From NCBI GenBank assembly GCA_001829785.1, contig MICF01000002.1, positions 1-64,000 of the forward strand: a stretch of DNA of 64,000 nucleotides, written 5' to 3'. A model generated the notes under the pieces. The model made no database searches, had not been told where the DNA came from, and was given only the letters and a program-made list of their open reading frames with translations. This stretch comes from Sulfurimonas sp. RIFOXYD12_FULL_33_39 (GTDB taxonomy: Bacteria; Campylobacterota; Campylobacteria; Campylobacterales; Sulfurimonadaceae). The position numbers were made by a program, and so were the translations under genes. Positions 55,094-64,000 of this stretch are shown piece by piece. Every line of letters starts with the position of its first letter. Position 1 is the stretch's first letter.

Positions 55094-57574
55094 ATGGGCG
55101 ACTTGCTAAACAATGATAATATACAAACTATAAATATTGAAGAGACTCTTCAAAACAGCTATCTTGACTATTCTATGAGTGTAATAGTAGGACGTGCATT
55201 ACCCGACGTTCGCGACGGACTCAAACCTGTTCATAGAAGAATCCTTTATGCGATGGACAAACTAAGTCTCTCTCACGGATCAAAATTTAAAAAATCTGCG
55301 CGTATTGTCGGTGACGTTATTGGTCAATACCACCCGCACGGGGATACTGCCGTTTATGATGCACTAGTTCGTATGGCTCAACATTTTTCAATGAGAATGG
55401 AACTGGTTGACGGACAAGGAAACTTCGGTTCTGTTGATGGTGATTCTGCTGCTGCAATGCGTTATACTGAAGCTAGAATGACAAAATATGCGGGAGAACT
55501 TCTAAAAGATTTAGAAAAAAATACCGTTAACATGATAGACAACTATGATGCTACTACAAAAGAGCCTGATGTTATGCCTACACGTGTGCCGAATCTTCTA
55601 ATAAACGGCTCTTCCGGTATTGCCGTAGGTATGGCAACAAATATTCCTCCGCATAATCCTACGGAAATAATGAACGGGTTAAAAGCACTTCTTGCAAATC
55701 CGGATATTGAGCTTATAGAACTGATGGAGCATATTAAAGCACCTGATTTTCCAACAGGCGGAACAATATTTGGCAAAAAAGGGATAATGGATGCATATGA
55801 GACAGGACGCGGCCGTATAAAAGTTCGTGCAAAAACTCACATAGAGAAAAAAGGCAACAGAGACGTTATAGTTATAGACGAACTCCCATATCAAGTAAAC
55901 AAAGCTCGTCTTATAGAAAATATTGCAAATCTTGTAAAAGACAAAATGATAGAGGGTGTTTCGGAAATTCGCGATGAGTCTGACCGTGAGGGTATCCGCG
56001 TCGTAATAGAGCTTAAAAAAGATGCTATGAGCGAGATAGTTCTTAACAATCTTTTCAAGCAGACAAGCATGCAGACTACTTTTGGTATCATCATGCTCTC
56101 TATTTTAAACCAAGAGCCTAGAATTTTTGGAATCATAGATATCTTAAAACACTTTATAAATCACCGTAAAACTATTATTATTCGCCGTACGATTTTTGAC
56201 CTTGAAAAGGCAAAAGCAAGAGCGCATATACTAGAAGGTCTTAAAAAAGCTCTTGATATTATAGATGAAATCATAAGAGTTATCAAATCAAGCAAAAATA
56301 TTGAAGAAGCAAGAGATAACTTAGTATCTGAATTTGACTTTACTACTATTCAAGCTCAAAGCATTGTTGATATGCGTTTAGGAAGACTTACCGGTCTTGA
56401 GCGCGAAAAAATTGAAAATGAACTTCGTGAACTTCTTGAGCTTATCACATATTTGGAGTCAATTCTAAAAAGCGAAGAGATTTTACATGGAATAATTGAC
56501 CAAGAGTTTGATGAAATTCTATCTATATATACCGACGTTAGACGTACCGACATTGAAGATGACTACGATGATATAGACGTAGAAGATTTAATCCCTAACG
56601 AGCCAATGGTAGTAACTATAACTCACAGAGGATATATAAAAAGAGTTCCGCTTGCTCAATATGAAAAACAAAAAAGAGGCGGCAAAGGCAAAATAGCCGT
56701 TACTACTTATGAAGATGACTTTATTGAGAGATTCTTTACATGTAACACTCACGATACTCTTTTATTTGTTACAGACCGCGGTCAGCTTCATTGGCTAAAG
56801 GTTTACCGCATTCCAGAGGGAAGCAGAACAGCAAAAGGCAAAGCAGTAGTAAATCTACTTAACCTTGTTGCAGAAGAGCAAATTCAGTCCATAAATCCGA
56901 CTACGGACTTTAGCGAAGAGAAATCTTTAGTATTCTTTACTAAAAAAGGTATTGTGAAAAGAACAAACTTAAGCGAATTCTCAAATATCAGAAGCAATGG
57001 AGTAAAAGCCATTTTACTTGATGATGACGACTCAATTATTACTGCTAAAATTGCGGACAAAAGCATCAAATATCTATTTATAATGACAAAAATGTCTCAA
57101 TGTATTAAATTCGATATGGAAAAAACACGTGATCAGGGTAGAAATACAAGAGGCGTCAGAGGTATTAAATTTAAACATGCAGATGATGTTGTGGTTGACG
57201 CAAATATTATTTCAAGCGATGAGCAGGAAATATTGGTTGTAAGCGAAAAAGGTATCGGAAAACGTACTGATGCAGGAGAATATCGCTTGACAAATCGCGG
57301 TGGCTCAGGAGTAATTGCGATGAAGATGACTCCAAAAACAGGCAAACATGTAGTAGGCTGTCTAATGGTTGATGAGAGTATGGACATGATGGCCCTGACA
57401 AAAGCAGGTAAAATGATAAGAGTAGATATGCAGACTATATCTAAATCAAGCAGAAACACTAGCGGTGTTTATATAGTAAAAGGCGATGATGTTGCAAATG
57501 TTTCTCGCTGTCCTAAACAACCTATTGAAGATGAAGATGATGATTTTTCTCTAGAATCAGATGAGTTGGAATAG
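55094..57574 (+). CDS. gyrA: DNA gyrase subunit A
   Basis: Type II topoisomerase subunit that cuts and rejoins DNA. Seen: [34 protein letters not shown], the quinolone-determining segment [18 protein letters not shown] with HGDT (threonine at the position often changed in resistance), and the catalytic Tyr in [18 protein letters not shown]. The C-terminal beta-pinwheel repeats include the GyrA box [12 protein letters not shown] at 55085 could add three codons, but the ATG at 55094 is better placed. flgP follows after 45 bases. Confidence 0.96.
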   Translation: MGDLLNNDNIQTINIEETLQNSYLDYSMSVIVGRALPDVRDGLKPVHRRILYAMDKLSLSHGSKFKKSARIVGDVIGQYHPHGDTAVYDALVRMAQHFSMRMELVDGQGNFGSVDGDSAAAMRYTEARMTKYAGELLKDLEKNTVNMIDNYDATTKEPDVMPTRVPNLLINGSSGIAVGMATNIPPHNPTEIMNGLKALLANPDIELIELMEHIKAPDFPTGGTIFGKKGIMDAYETGRGRIKVRAKTHIEKKGNRDVIVIDELPYQVNKARLIENIANLVKDKMIEGVSEIRDESDREGIRVVIELKKDAMSEIVLNNLFKQTSMQTTFGIIMLSILNQEPRIFGIIDILKHFINHRKTIIIRRTIFDLEKAKARAHILEGLKKALDIIDEIIRVIKSSKNIEEARDNLVSEFDFTTIQAQSIVDMRLGRLTGLEREKIENELRELLELITYLESILKSEEILHGIIDQEFDEILSIYTDVRRTDIEDDYDDIDVEDLIPNEPMVVTITHRGYIKRVPLAQYEKQKRGGKGKIAVTTYEDDFIERFFTCNTHDTLLFVTDRGQLHWLKVYRIPEGSRTAKGKAVVNLLNLVAEEQIQSINPTTDFSEEKSLVFFTKKGIVKRTNLSEFSNIRSNGVKAILLDDDDSIITAKIADKSIKYLFIMTKMSQCIKFDMEKTRDQGRNTRGVRGIKFKHADDVVVDANIISSDEQEILVVSEKGIGKRTDAGEYRLTNRGGSGVIAMKMTPKTGKHVVGCLMVDESMDMMALTKAGKMIRVDMQTISKSSRNTSGVYIVKGDDVANVSRCPKQPIEDEDDDFSLESDELE

Positions 57575-57619
57575 TAATTGCTTTACAAACATACATAAAA
57601 CCATGGTAAGGAACTTACA

Positions 57620-58153
57620 ATGAAATATTCAATATTATTTGCGCTACTTTTAAGCATTTCATCACTTTTTGCAGATGAGATTATTAAACCTGCAGATACT
57701 ACTGTTACGCAGCAAACTTATGCTGAAATGTTGGCACAAGCACAAGCTCAAGCTGCACAAATTCAAGCGGAAAAAGATGAGAGGTTAGCTTCAGAAGCTG
57801 CAACAGCTGCTCAAAAAGAAGAAGAGGTTTTGAAAAAGAACTCTTCTATTCATCTATCTGTTGTAGGTCAAGGAGTTGCACCTATGAACACTATCTCTCC
57901 CGCTCAAGCTTATGCCCTTGCGAAAAGAGCGGCTATTGCCGATGCTTACAGAGCAATTGCAGAGAAGGTAAAAGGTGTTCGTATTGATGGCGAAGATACT
58001 ATCAAAAATATGATGGTTCAAAGATCTACTATTCGTACTTATGTTCAAGCTATGGTAAGAAATGCAAATGTTGTTGAAACAACTTTTAAAGAGGGGCTAT
58101 GCGAAGTAGAGATGGAAATAGTAATTTCTCACTCAGACTTTGCTCGATATTAA
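57620..58153 (+). CDS. flgP: FlgP-like flagellar accessory protein (LPP20 family)
   Basis: In C. jejuni the order gyrA-flgP-flgQ-flgR-asd is the same (from memory), and FlgP forms a basal disk around the flagellar motor. This 177-residue protein has an LPP20-type domain (VVGQGVAPMNTISPAQAYALAKRAAIADAYRAIAEKVKGVRIDGE). Its signal peptide ends SSLFA-D with no cysteine, so unlike the Campylobacter lipoprotein it has no lipobox. A Gln/Ala/Glu-rich helix (about 35-72) precedes the domain. AAGGAAC is the ribosome site. Confidence 0.85.
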   Translation: MKYSILFALLLSISSLFADEIIKPADTTVTQQTYAEMLAQAQAQAAQIQAEKDERLASEAATAAQKEEEVLKKNSSIHLSVVGQGVAPMNTISPAQAYALAKRAAIADAYRAIAEKVKGVRIDGEDTIKNMMVQRSTIRTYVQAMVRNANVVETTFKEGLCEVEMEIVISHSDFARY

Positions 58154-58509
58154 TTTTTAACTCACTAGCATTAAATGCAAGTGAGTTCCTTATTTCATAC
58201 AAATATATAGTTCAAAACTCGGTTATATACAATGAAACACTGCTGATTTCACGTGCTATGACAAAATGTGAAGGTACTCCTCAAAGAGAACTAATTCTAC
58301 AAAATAGAAACGGTGAGGATTTAAAAGCTCTTGTTTTTGAAAATTCGCAAGAGTTTATAGAGTACATACATGAACTTGGACTACATGTAGAACACAAAGA
58401 GAGCACGGTTAACTTACAAAATTTTTCAACAACTATTCTAACACTAAAAACAACCTGCTTCAAAGTCGATTTTAATGATAATTTTGCTACAATCGCACCT
58501 TTAAAATAA
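58099..58509 (+). CDS. flgQ: FlgQ-like flagellar accessory protein
   Basis: A 136-residue secreted protein in the flgQ position between flgP and flgR. The N-terminus has a charged stretch (MRSRDGNSNFSLR) and then a hydrophobic signal (LCSILIFNSLALNA). The start inside flgP gives a 55-base overlap, with GAGGGG just upstream supporting it. In C. jejuni FlgQ stabilises FlgP and is needed for motility. The sequence itself has no motif I recognise, so the name rests on synteny and the secretion signal. Two cysteines (KCEG, TTCF) may pair. Confidence 0.72.
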   Translation: MRSRDGNSNFSLRLCSILIFNSLALNASEFLISYKYIVQNSVIYNETLLISRAMTKCEGTPQRELILQNRNGEDLKALVFENSQEFIEYIHELGLHVEHKESTVNLQNFSTTILTLKTTCFKVDFNDNFATIAPLK

Positions 58510-58520
58510 GGCTAAAATTA

Positions 58521-59813
58521 GTGAAAATTGCAATAGTTGAAGATGATATCAATATGAGAAAATCTCTTGAAATCGCTATGAGCGACTATCAAGAGTTTGA
58601 AATAAAAACTTTTAAAAATGCAAAAGACGCGCTAAAAAATATTGACGATAGTTTTGATTTAGTTATTACAGATATAAATATGCCTGGTATGGATGGTATA
58701 GAGTTTGTAAAAGCATTAGATGGCAAATATGAAGTTATTATAATGACCGGAAATGCAACGCTGCAAAGAGCAATTGAATCAATTCATCTAGGAGTAAAAG
58801 ACTTTTTGCTTAAACCTTTTGACGTGGACACTCTAATTACCGCAATCAGAAGAGAAGATAGAATTCAAAAAGTAAAAAAAACATTAACCAAAAGAAGTGA
58901 TAAAAAAAGTATAAGCGGTTTTTTCGGAAACTCAAAAGCGCTTGAGGGAGTTTTAAATATTGCCAACAAAGCCTCTAAAACGGATGCAACAATTTTACTC
59001 CTCGGTGAGAGCGGTGTAGGCAAAGAACTTTTTGCCTCTTATGTACATGAAAACTCTCCTAGAGCAAAAAAACCTTTTATAGCAATCAATATGGCTGCAA
59101 TTCCGGAAAACCTGATAGAGAGCGAGCTATTTGGATTTGAAAAAGGTGCCTTTACCGATGCAGCTGAAGCAAAAGCAGGACAGTTTGAATTAGCAGAAGG
59201 CGGAACACTTTTTTTGGATGAAATAGGTGAGATGCCGTATAGCGTTCAAGCAAAACTGCTTCGTGCGTTGCAGGAGAAAGAGATAAGAAGACTAGGCTCG
59301 TCTAAAAGCACTAAAATAAATGTAAGAGTTGTATCTGCAACTAATGCAAATCTTTTGGATAAGATAAAAAACGGCGAGTTTAGAGATGATTTATACTATC
59401 GTTTAAATACTATACCCATAAATATTCCGCCTCTTAGAGAAAGAAGAGACGAAATTTTACAAATTGCAGATAAAATTTTGGAACAAAATTGTAAAAGATA
59501 CAACTTTGAATTAAAAAATTTTTCTGATGAGTCTAAAAAACAGCTCTTATCATATAGATGGCCTGGAAATATAAGAGAACTTATTTCAGTCGTTGAGAGA
59601 GCAGTTATTTTGAGTGAGGGCAACGAGATAACACCTAATGAGCTTTTTTTAGAACATCGCGGATTAAGCACTCAAAAAGACATATCCAGTTTGGAAAGAG
59701 AGCTTATAGCAGAGGTTCTAAATTCAAAAAACGGTGATGTTGACAAAACATCTGAAATACTCGGTATGAGCAAAGAAAATCTAATTAAAAAAATAAAAAA
59801 TTATCAGTTATAA
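58521..59813 (+). CDS. flgR: Sigma-54 response regulator FlgR
   Basis: NtrC-type activator of sigma-54 flagellar genes, answering to the FlgS kinase in relatives (not in this window). The 430 residues contain a receiver (Asp51, Thr76, Lys98), an AAA+ domain with Walker A GESGVGKE (162-169) and LFLDEIGEMP, and a short Fis-like end (NGDVDKTSEILGMSKENLIKKI). The sigma-54 loop reads GAFTDA (209-214) instead of GAFTGA. H. pylori FlgR lacks the C-terminal domain; this one keeps it. The start is GTG. Confidence 0.93.
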   Translation: MKIAIVEDDINMRKSLEIAMSDYQEFEIKTFKNAKDALKNIDDSFDLVITDINMPGMDGIEFVKALDGKYEVIIMTGNATLQRAIESIHLGVKDFLLKPFDVDTLITAIRREDRIQKVKKTLTKRSDKKSISGFFGNSKALEGVLNIANKASKTDATILLLGESGVGKELFASYVHENSPRAKKPFIAINMAAIPENLIESELFGFEKGAFTDAAEAKAGQFELAEGGTLFLDEIGEMPYSVQAKLLRALQEKEIRRLGSSKSTKINVRVVSATNANLLDKIKNGEFRDDLYYRLNTIPINIPPLRERRDEILQIADKILEQNCKRYNFELKNFSDESKKQLLSYRWPGNIRELISVVERAVILSEGNEITPNELFLEHRGLSTQKDISSLERELIAEVLNSKNGDVDKTSEILGMSKENLIKKIKNYQL

Positions 59814-59822
59814 GGAGAAAAG

Positions 59823-60857
59823 ATGTCTAAAAAATACAATGTGGCAGTAGTTGGAGCGAATGGGGCGGTTGGAGAAGAGATGCTTGCAATTTTGCATGAA
59901 GTTAATTTTCCGATTAATAAACTTGTTCCTCTTGCAAGCTCTAGAAGTGCCGGGAAAAAAGTAGAGTTTGGAAATAAAGAGATTGTTATAAAAGAGCTTA
60001 CAGATACCGTTTTTGAAGAAGAAGATATCGAAATCGCTCTCTTTTCAGCCGGAGGAAGCGTTAGTGCGCAATTCGCATCAGCGGCGGTAAGAGCCGGAGC
60101 TGTTGTAATAGACAATACTTCTCACTTTAGAATGGATGAAAATATTCCCCTTGTTGTTCCTGAAGTAAATCCTAGCGATATAGCAAAATGGAAAAAATCT
60201 GGAATAATTGCAAATCCAAACTGTTCAACTATCCAAATGGTTCAAGCACTTAAACCTCTAGATGAAGCTTATGGGCTTACAAGAGTAGATGTAAGTACCT
60301 ATCAAGCAACTTCTGGAGCTGGAAAAACTGCTATGGAAGAGCTTGTTAACCAAATGAAAGATTTTTTTACTTTTAAATTAAGCGAGAGTGAACATAAAGC
60401 ATTTAAGCACCAAATCGCACTTAATGTAATTCCTCAAATAGATGTTTTTCTGGATAACGGATACACTAAAGAGGAGATGAAGATGGTAAATGAAACTACC
60501 AAAATAATGCACAAACAAATTCCTCTAAGTGCTACATGTGTTCGTGTTCCTACTCTAAGAGGTCATGCCGAAGCACTTACTCTTACATTTGCAAATGAAG
60601 TTAATGCCGATGAAGCAAGAGAGATCTTAAGAAAAGCTCCAAATATTGTTATTTTAGACACTCCAAAAGAATCTATCTACCCGATGCCTTCTGTATGTTT
60701 GGAAAAAAATGAGACTTTTGTAGGACGTATTAGAAATGATAGCTTCTCTAAAAATATACTTCATCTATTTATTGTTGCAGATAACTTAAGAGTAGGTGCC
60801 GCTACAAATGCCGTTAGAATAGCTCAAAAATGGGCAGAGATGGAAGAGGAAAAATAG
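59823..60857 (+). CDS. asd: Aspartate-semialdehyde dehydrogenase
   Basis: Makes aspartate semialdehyde for lysine, diaminopimelate, threonine and methionine. It has the N-terminal NADP motif VVGANGAVGEEM, the catalytic Cys134 in ANPNCSTIQMV, and the substrate motif VRVPTLRGHAEALT. The 344 residues fit the Gram-negative/HTH-independent class. AAGGAG precedes the ATG. It is adjacent to flgR as in Campylobacter, and pairs at the pathway level with thrB in this window. Confidence 0.96.
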   Translation: MSKKYNVAVVGANGAVGEEMLAILHEVNFPINKLVPLASSRSAGKKVEFGNKEIVIKELTDTVFEEEDIEIALFSAGGSVSAQFASAAVRAGAVVIDNTSHFRMDENIPLVVPEVNPSDIAKWKKSGIIANPNCSTIQMVQALKPLDEAYGLTRVDVSTYQATSGAGKTAMEELVNQMKDFFTFKLSESEHKAFKHQIALNVIPQIDVFLDNGYTKEEMKMVNETTKIMHKQIPLSATCVRVPTLRGHAEALTLTFANEVNADEAREILRKAPNIVILDTPKESIYPMPSVCLEKNETFVGRIRNDSFSKNILHLFIVADNLRVGAATNAVRIAQKWAEMEEEK

Positions 60858-60860
60858 TTA

Positions 60861-61379
60861 ATGATTGAAAAGCTTTTTGAAAATACTTTATGGAGTTCAA
60901 GATTTATTATTATTCTTGCCGTAGTTTTTGGGCTTATTGGTGCCATCTCACTATTTATAGTTGCTAGCTTTGATATTTATGAAACTGCAAAATATGTAAT
61001 TACTACATATATAAATCATGCTCATCCTGAAAACTTTCATGAAGATGTCGTTGCAGGAATTATAGGTGCAGTTGATTTGTACTTAATCGGTGTGGTAATG
61101 CTTCTTTTTGCTTTTGGTTTGTATGAGCTATTTATATCTGAAATAGATGCAGCTAAAGATGAAGAGGGAGAAGAAAACAGAATTTTGGCAATACATTCGC
61201 TAGATCAGCTAAAAGATAAAATCTCTAAAGTTATCGTTATGGTACTTGTTGTAGGTTTTTTTCAAAAAGTTGGTCATACGGAGTATAACGGTGCGCTAGA
61301 TATGCTATACTTTGCGCTATCAATTACTGCCGTAGCAGTTGGACTTTTTTTCTTGGGAAAAGTCGGAAAAAGTCACTAA
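60861..61379 (+). CDS. UPF0114 (YqhA) family membrane protein
   Basis: A 172-residue inner-membrane protein with four predicted helices (about 17-36, 65-85, 118-137 and 145-167). The family pattern is seen in WSSRFIIILAVVFGLIGAI, IIGAVDLYLIGVVMLLFAFGLYELFIS and LDQLKDKISKVIVMVLVVGFFQKV. No function is established for the family. Its start is 3 bases after the asd stop, so the two are probably cotranscribed. Confidence 0.88.
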   Translation: MIEKLFENTLWSSRFIIILAVVFGLIGAISLFIVASFDIYETAKYVITTYINHAHPENFHEDVVAGIIGAVDLYLIGVVMLLFAFGLYELFISEIDAAKDEEGEENRILAIHSLDQLKDKISKVIVMVLVVGFFQKVGHTEYNGALDMLYFALSITAVAVGLFFLGKVGKSH

Positions 61380-61414
61380 ATAATCAATTTAAATAAAATT
61401 CTTAAAGGTATGAA

Positions 61415-62446
61415 ATGAGTAAAATATTTGTAGATGCATGTTTTGGTAAGGAGACTCCTTACACTCCGGTTTGGATGATGAGACAAGCCGGTAGGTACCT
61501 TCCAGAGTATATGAAAGTTCGTGCCCAAGCTGGAAATTTTTTAAATTTATGCCATGACCCTAAAAAAGCTTGTGAAGTAACACTTCAACCGGTTGATATT
61601 GTAGGAGTTGATGCTGCTATACTTTTTAGCGATATTCTTGTTGTTCCTGATGAGATGGGAATGGATTTGGAATTTATTAAAGGTGAAGGTCCTAAATTTA
61701 ATGACCCTATAAAAAATGAAGCAGATTTAGACAGACTAATCGGCGGCGAGGAAGCTGCTTCAAAACTCACTTATGTTTATGAAACTATCAAACTAATAAA
61801 ACAAGAACTCTCAGAAGATAAAGCGCTAATCGGTTTTACTGGCGCTCCATGGACATTAGCAACCTATATGATAGAAGGAGAAGGTACAAAAACTTACAAT
61901 ATCTGTAAGAAAATGATGTACTCAAATCCAGAGCTTTTACATAAAATTTTAGCGAAGGTAACCGAAGTCGTAAAACTTTATATGGAAAAACAGATTGAAG
62001 CGGGAATTGATGTTGTTCAGATATTTGACTCATGGGCTGCTGCTATTGAGCCTGCAAAATATGATGAATTTTCTTGGAAATATATGGTAGAAATTGCAGA
62101 CTACCTAAAAGCAAAATATCCTCATATTCCAATCATCATGTTTCCAAAAGGCATTCCTGCATTTTTAGATAAAGTTTACGGAAATTTTGATGTTTTTGGT
62201 GTAGACTGGTCAACACCTATGTCTTTTGCAAAAGAGAAGCTTGGTGATAGATACGTACTTCAAGGCAATATGGAACCGTGCAGACTTTATAGTAAAGAAG
62301 CAACAACTGAGTGCGTAGAAGCTCTGCAAAAAATAATGGGCGGTTCTCGTCACATTTTTAATCTAGGACACGGTATTCTTCCTGACGTACCTGTTGAAAA
62401 CGCAAAACATTTTATTGCTGAATGTCATAGAGTAAGCAAAAAATAA
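61415..62446 (+). CDS. hemE: Uroporphyrinogen decarboxylase
   Basis: Cytoplasmic heme enzyme that removes four carboxyl groups to give coproporphyrinogen III. Seen: [19 protein letters not shown] (with the two catalytic-site arginines), the catalytic Asp in [32 protein letters not shown], and [18 protein letters not shown]. The 343 residues are typical. Heme is needed for the respiratory cytochromes expected in this organism and for the monoheme protein at 47084. Confidence 0.96.
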   Translation: MSKIFVDACFGKETPYTPVWMMRQAGRYLPEYMKVRAQAGNFLNLCHDPKKACEVTLQPVDIVGVDAAILFSDILVVPDEMGMDLEFIKGEGPKFNDPIKNEADLDRLIGGEEAASKLTYVYETIKLIKQELSEDKALIGFTGAPWTLATYMIEGEGTKTYNICKKMMYSNPELLHKILAKVTEVVKLYMEKQIEAGIDVVQIFDSWAAAIEPAKYDEFSWKYMVEIADYLKAKYPHIPIIMFPKGIPAFLDKVYGNFDVFGVDWSTPMSFAKEKLGDRYVLQGNMEPCRLYSKEATTECVEALQKIMGGSRHIFNLGHGILPDVPVENAKHFIAECHRVSKK

Positions 62447-63379
62447 GTGAAAACAATTTTTGGACCTATTAACTCAAGAAGATTCGGTTCTTCTTTGGGT
62501 ATAGACCTCTCCCCTGCCCTAAAACAATGTAATTTTGACTGCCTTTACTGTGAACTTGCTCCAAGTGCGACAACAGATAAACAGACAAATGTAGTAGAAG
62601 TCTCCACTATCATTAACGGATTAAAAGAACATCTGCATGATAAAATAGATGTAATTACTATTACGGCAAACGGCGAACCTACTTTATATCCTTATCTTGA
62701 TGAACTTATTGATGAGATAAATAAAATCAAAAACTCGACTCAAACTTTGATACTTACCAACAGTGCTACATTGGTAAATGATAAAATTTTTAATTCACTT
62801 TTAAAACTAGACCAGGTTAAACTTTCACTTGATGGCGTTAGCGAAGATGTATTTAAAAAAATAGACAGACCTCATCCAAGTATCAAAATAGAAAATATAG
62901 TAAAAAAGGTAATCGAATTTAGCAAAACATTTAAAGGGAAACTGTTCATAGAAATACTTTTTGTAAAAGGTATCAACGATACAAAAGAAGAGATACAAAA
63001 ACTAAATGAAGTCCTTTTAAAGCTACATGTAACAAGAATTGACATTGGTACGATTGATAGACCGCCTGCTTATAATGTAAGTGCCTTAAGCTACAAGGAA
63101 CTCCACAATGCTTCATTGCTTTTTGACAATGCCCTGCCTATACATATAGCTTCAAGGGTACATGCAGAGCCGAACAACTCAAACTATGACGATGAAGAGA
63201 TATTAAACACCCTAGATAAAAGACCGTTGACAATGGATGATATAAATCTGCTCTTCGATGAAGAGAGTAAAAAACGACTTGAAATACTAATAAAAGAGTC
63301 TAAAATATCCAAAAAACTAGTTGGGAATTTGGAATTTTTTATTCCTCATGATAATGAGAAAAGAAAACGCACAAAATAG
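62447..63379 (+). CDS. Radical SAM protein (COG0731-like)
   Basis: A 310-residue radical SAM protein with the cluster motif CNFDCLYC (Cys28, Cys32, Cys35) and the SAM motif ITANGEPTLYPYLDEL. The GPINSRRFGSSLGIDLSP start is characteristic of a widespread Fe-S oxidoreductase group without a fixed reaction. The C-terminal 60 residues form a helical, winged-helix-like tail (MDDINLLFDEESKKRLEILI). The start is a GTG directly after the hemE stop, so it is coupled to hemE. A tRNA- or cofactor-related role is possible, not shown. Confidence 0.85.
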   Translation: MKTIFGPINSRRFGSSLGIDLSPALKQCNFDCLYCELAPSATTDKQTNVVEVSTIINGLKEHLHDKIDVITITANGEPTLYPYLDELIDEINKIKNSTQTLILTNSATLVNDKIFNSLLKLDQVKLSLDGVSEDVFKKIDRPHPSIKIENIVKKVIEFSKTFKGKLFIEILFVKGINDTKEEIQKLNEVLLKLHVTRIDIGTIDRPPAYNVSALSYKELHNASLLFDNALPIHIASRVHAEPNNSNYDDEEILNTLDKRPLTMDDINLLFDEESKKRLEILIKESKISKKLVGNLEFFIPHDNEKRKRTK

Positions 63380-63389
63380 CCTAAAATCC

Positions 63390-63418
63390 TTGACTTTTTA
63401 AAACTCATAAAGTATAAT
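63390..63418 (+). promoter_or_regulatory. Sigma-70 promoter of tRNA-Asn
   Basis: TTGACT (63390-63395) and TATAAT (63413-63418) are 17 bases apart, one base from consensus. The tRNA starts 18 bases after the -10, which is close but workable given processing of a short leader. Confidence 0.82.
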
Positions 63419-63436
63419 TTCGACCTCTTAAAACAT

Positions 63437-63511
63437 TCCGGATTAGCTCAGCGGTAGAGTAGGTGACTGTTAATCACTTGGTCACTGGTTCGAATCCAGT
63501 ATCCGGAGCCA
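63437..63511 (+). tRNA. tRNA-Asn (anticodon GTT)
   Basis: Acceptor TCCGGAT pairs perfectly with ATCCGGA. D arm GCTC/GAGT, anticodon stem GGTGA/TCACT with loop CTGTTAA giving GTT, T arm ACTGG-TTCGAAT-CCAGT, discriminator G, encoded CCA. It is the probable attachment site of the element whose integrase lies just beyond. Confidence 0.97.
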
Positions 63512-63563
63512 CAACCTTTTAAACCCCTAAAATACGGGCTTTCCTAGACTTATTTTTACTTAC

Positions 63564-63590
63564 TGTGCCCAAAGTGTGCCTATTTGTGCC
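63564..63590 (+). repeat. Three direct TGTGCC repeats beside the integrase gene
   Basis: TGTGCC occurs at 63564-63569, 63575-63580 and 63585-63590, that is at 11- and 10-base steps, one helical turn apart, between the tRNA and the integrase stop. Helically phased direct repeats next to attL are typical of integrase arm-type or excisionase sites. Confidence 0.6.
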
Positions 63591-63591
63591 C

Positions 63592-64000
63592 TTAGATATT
63601 ACCTAAAAATGAAGCTCTTTTAACATCTTCTCTCTTTCTATACTTTGCATACATCTGTAATGTCATAGATGAATCGGTGTGACCTAACATATTTGACACC
63701 CATAATATATCTTCATTATTCTCAATCATTATAGTTGCAAACGTATGTCTCATCTGATATATAGTTCTAAACTCTATATTGCACTCTTTGAGTAGATTTT
63801 TCCATTTTGTATTTCTTATTCTTTTGATATCATAGTAATGCTCATCTTTATCATTTAAGAATACATAGGAGTTTTTACTTCCAGTAAGTTCATATTGCTC
63901 TTTTAAATATGGAAGCAGATTATCGAGTATATCTATAATTCTTATAGAGTTTTTTGTCTTTGGAGTGGATATAGTTCCCATTCTTATAGCTCTTTGGATA
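63592..64000 (-). CDS. Tyrosine recombinase/integrase, C-terminal part (cut by window edge)
   Basis: The frame is open to the window edge, so the true start lies outside; an internal ATG at 63981 is not the start. The visible ~136 residues hold the catalytic half. The beta-hairpin lysine is in TPKTKNSIRIID, then YQMRHTFAT (the box II arginine-histidine, with Tyr in place of the first His, common in phage integrases). MLGHTDSSMTLQMYAKY follows, with the late histidine and the nucleophilic tyrosine. The first catalytic arginine would be upstream, out of view. Confidence 0.88.
   Translation of the reverse strand, partial: IQRAIRMGTISTPKTKNSIRIIDILDNLLPYLKEQYELTGSKNSYVFLNDKDEHYYDIKRIRNTKWKNLLKECNIEFRTIYQMRHTFATIMIENNEDILWVSNMLGHTDSSMTLQMYAKYRKREDVKRASFLGNI

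Larger units (their letters stand above)
63512..64000. mobile_element. Left edge of an integrated element (island or prophage) at tRNA-Asn
   Basis: A tyrosine integrase gene starts 81 bases beyond the tRNA 3' end and points back toward it, the standard arrangement for tRNA-targeting elements. The element continues out of the window, so size, type and the second attachment site cannot be seen. The 3' half of the tRNA is the likely core of attL. Confidence 0.72.

Overview
The window is AT-rich, densely coding DNA from a member of the Campylobacterota (formerly Epsilonproteobacteria). It is most likely a free-living sulfur-oxidising type such as Sulfurimonas; the genus is inference. The evidence is gene order remembered from Helicobacter pylori and Campylobacter jejuni. 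Examples are aroQ-folK-flhF-flhG-membrane protein-fliA-fliM-fliY, lpxC-tsaB-thrB-ylxR-infB-rbfA-rimP, gyrA-flgP-flgQ-flgR-asd and ferredoxin-ppx. An HsrA/CosR-type regulator, a futalosine-pathway deaminase and an atypically short TsaB fit the same group. No gene-free stretch exceeds about 220 bases.

Layout. 110-8011 (minus) is one long operon: aroQ, folK, flagellar placement and switch genes (flhF, flhG, fliA, fliM, fliY), a LOG-family gene and mnmA. 8105-10194 (plus) holds a menaquinone-pathway deaminase and sppA. 10201-11086 (minus) holds ogt and a small unknown gene. 11190-25999 (minus) is a tightly packed run from nadA to an FmdE-like gene, covering NAD synthesis, flhB, cell-wall and lipid A enzymes, and translation factors. 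26117-31087 (plus) holds plsY, folB, an HsrA-like regulator, a histidine kinase, a ferredoxin and ppx/gppA. bamA (minus) and tyrA (plus) diverge at about 33.4 kb. 34324-46219 (minus) is an unusually large MoxR/VWA (Bat) cluster with two paralogous batA-batBC-batD sets around a MoxR ATPase, a DUF58 protein and two outer-membrane-type lipoproteins.

46227-48305 holds a TSUP permease, a monoheme periplasmic protein, a fused remnant of a two-component system, and tRNA-Lys and tRNA-Glu behind a perfect consensus promoter. 48306-54873 (minus) has a PAS/GGDEF cyclase, tonB and an amtB-glnK-amtB block. 55094-63379 (plus) has gyrA, flgPQR, asd, a UPF0114 gene, hemE and a radical SAM gene. The right end has tRNA-Asn followed by the C-terminal half of a tyrosine integrase, so an integrated element begins at about 63.5 kb and runs out of the window.

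The strongest leads are: a shared palindromic operator placed identically upstream of both ammonium-transporter promoters; the duplicated Bat cluster with CsgG-like and LPP20 lipoproteins; an HsrA orthologue that keeps a complete phosphorylation site and lies beside a histidine kinase; an in-frame receiver-to-kinase deletion scar; and frequent use of the palindrome TACATGTA across the window. All statements about other species come from memory of the families, not from a search.
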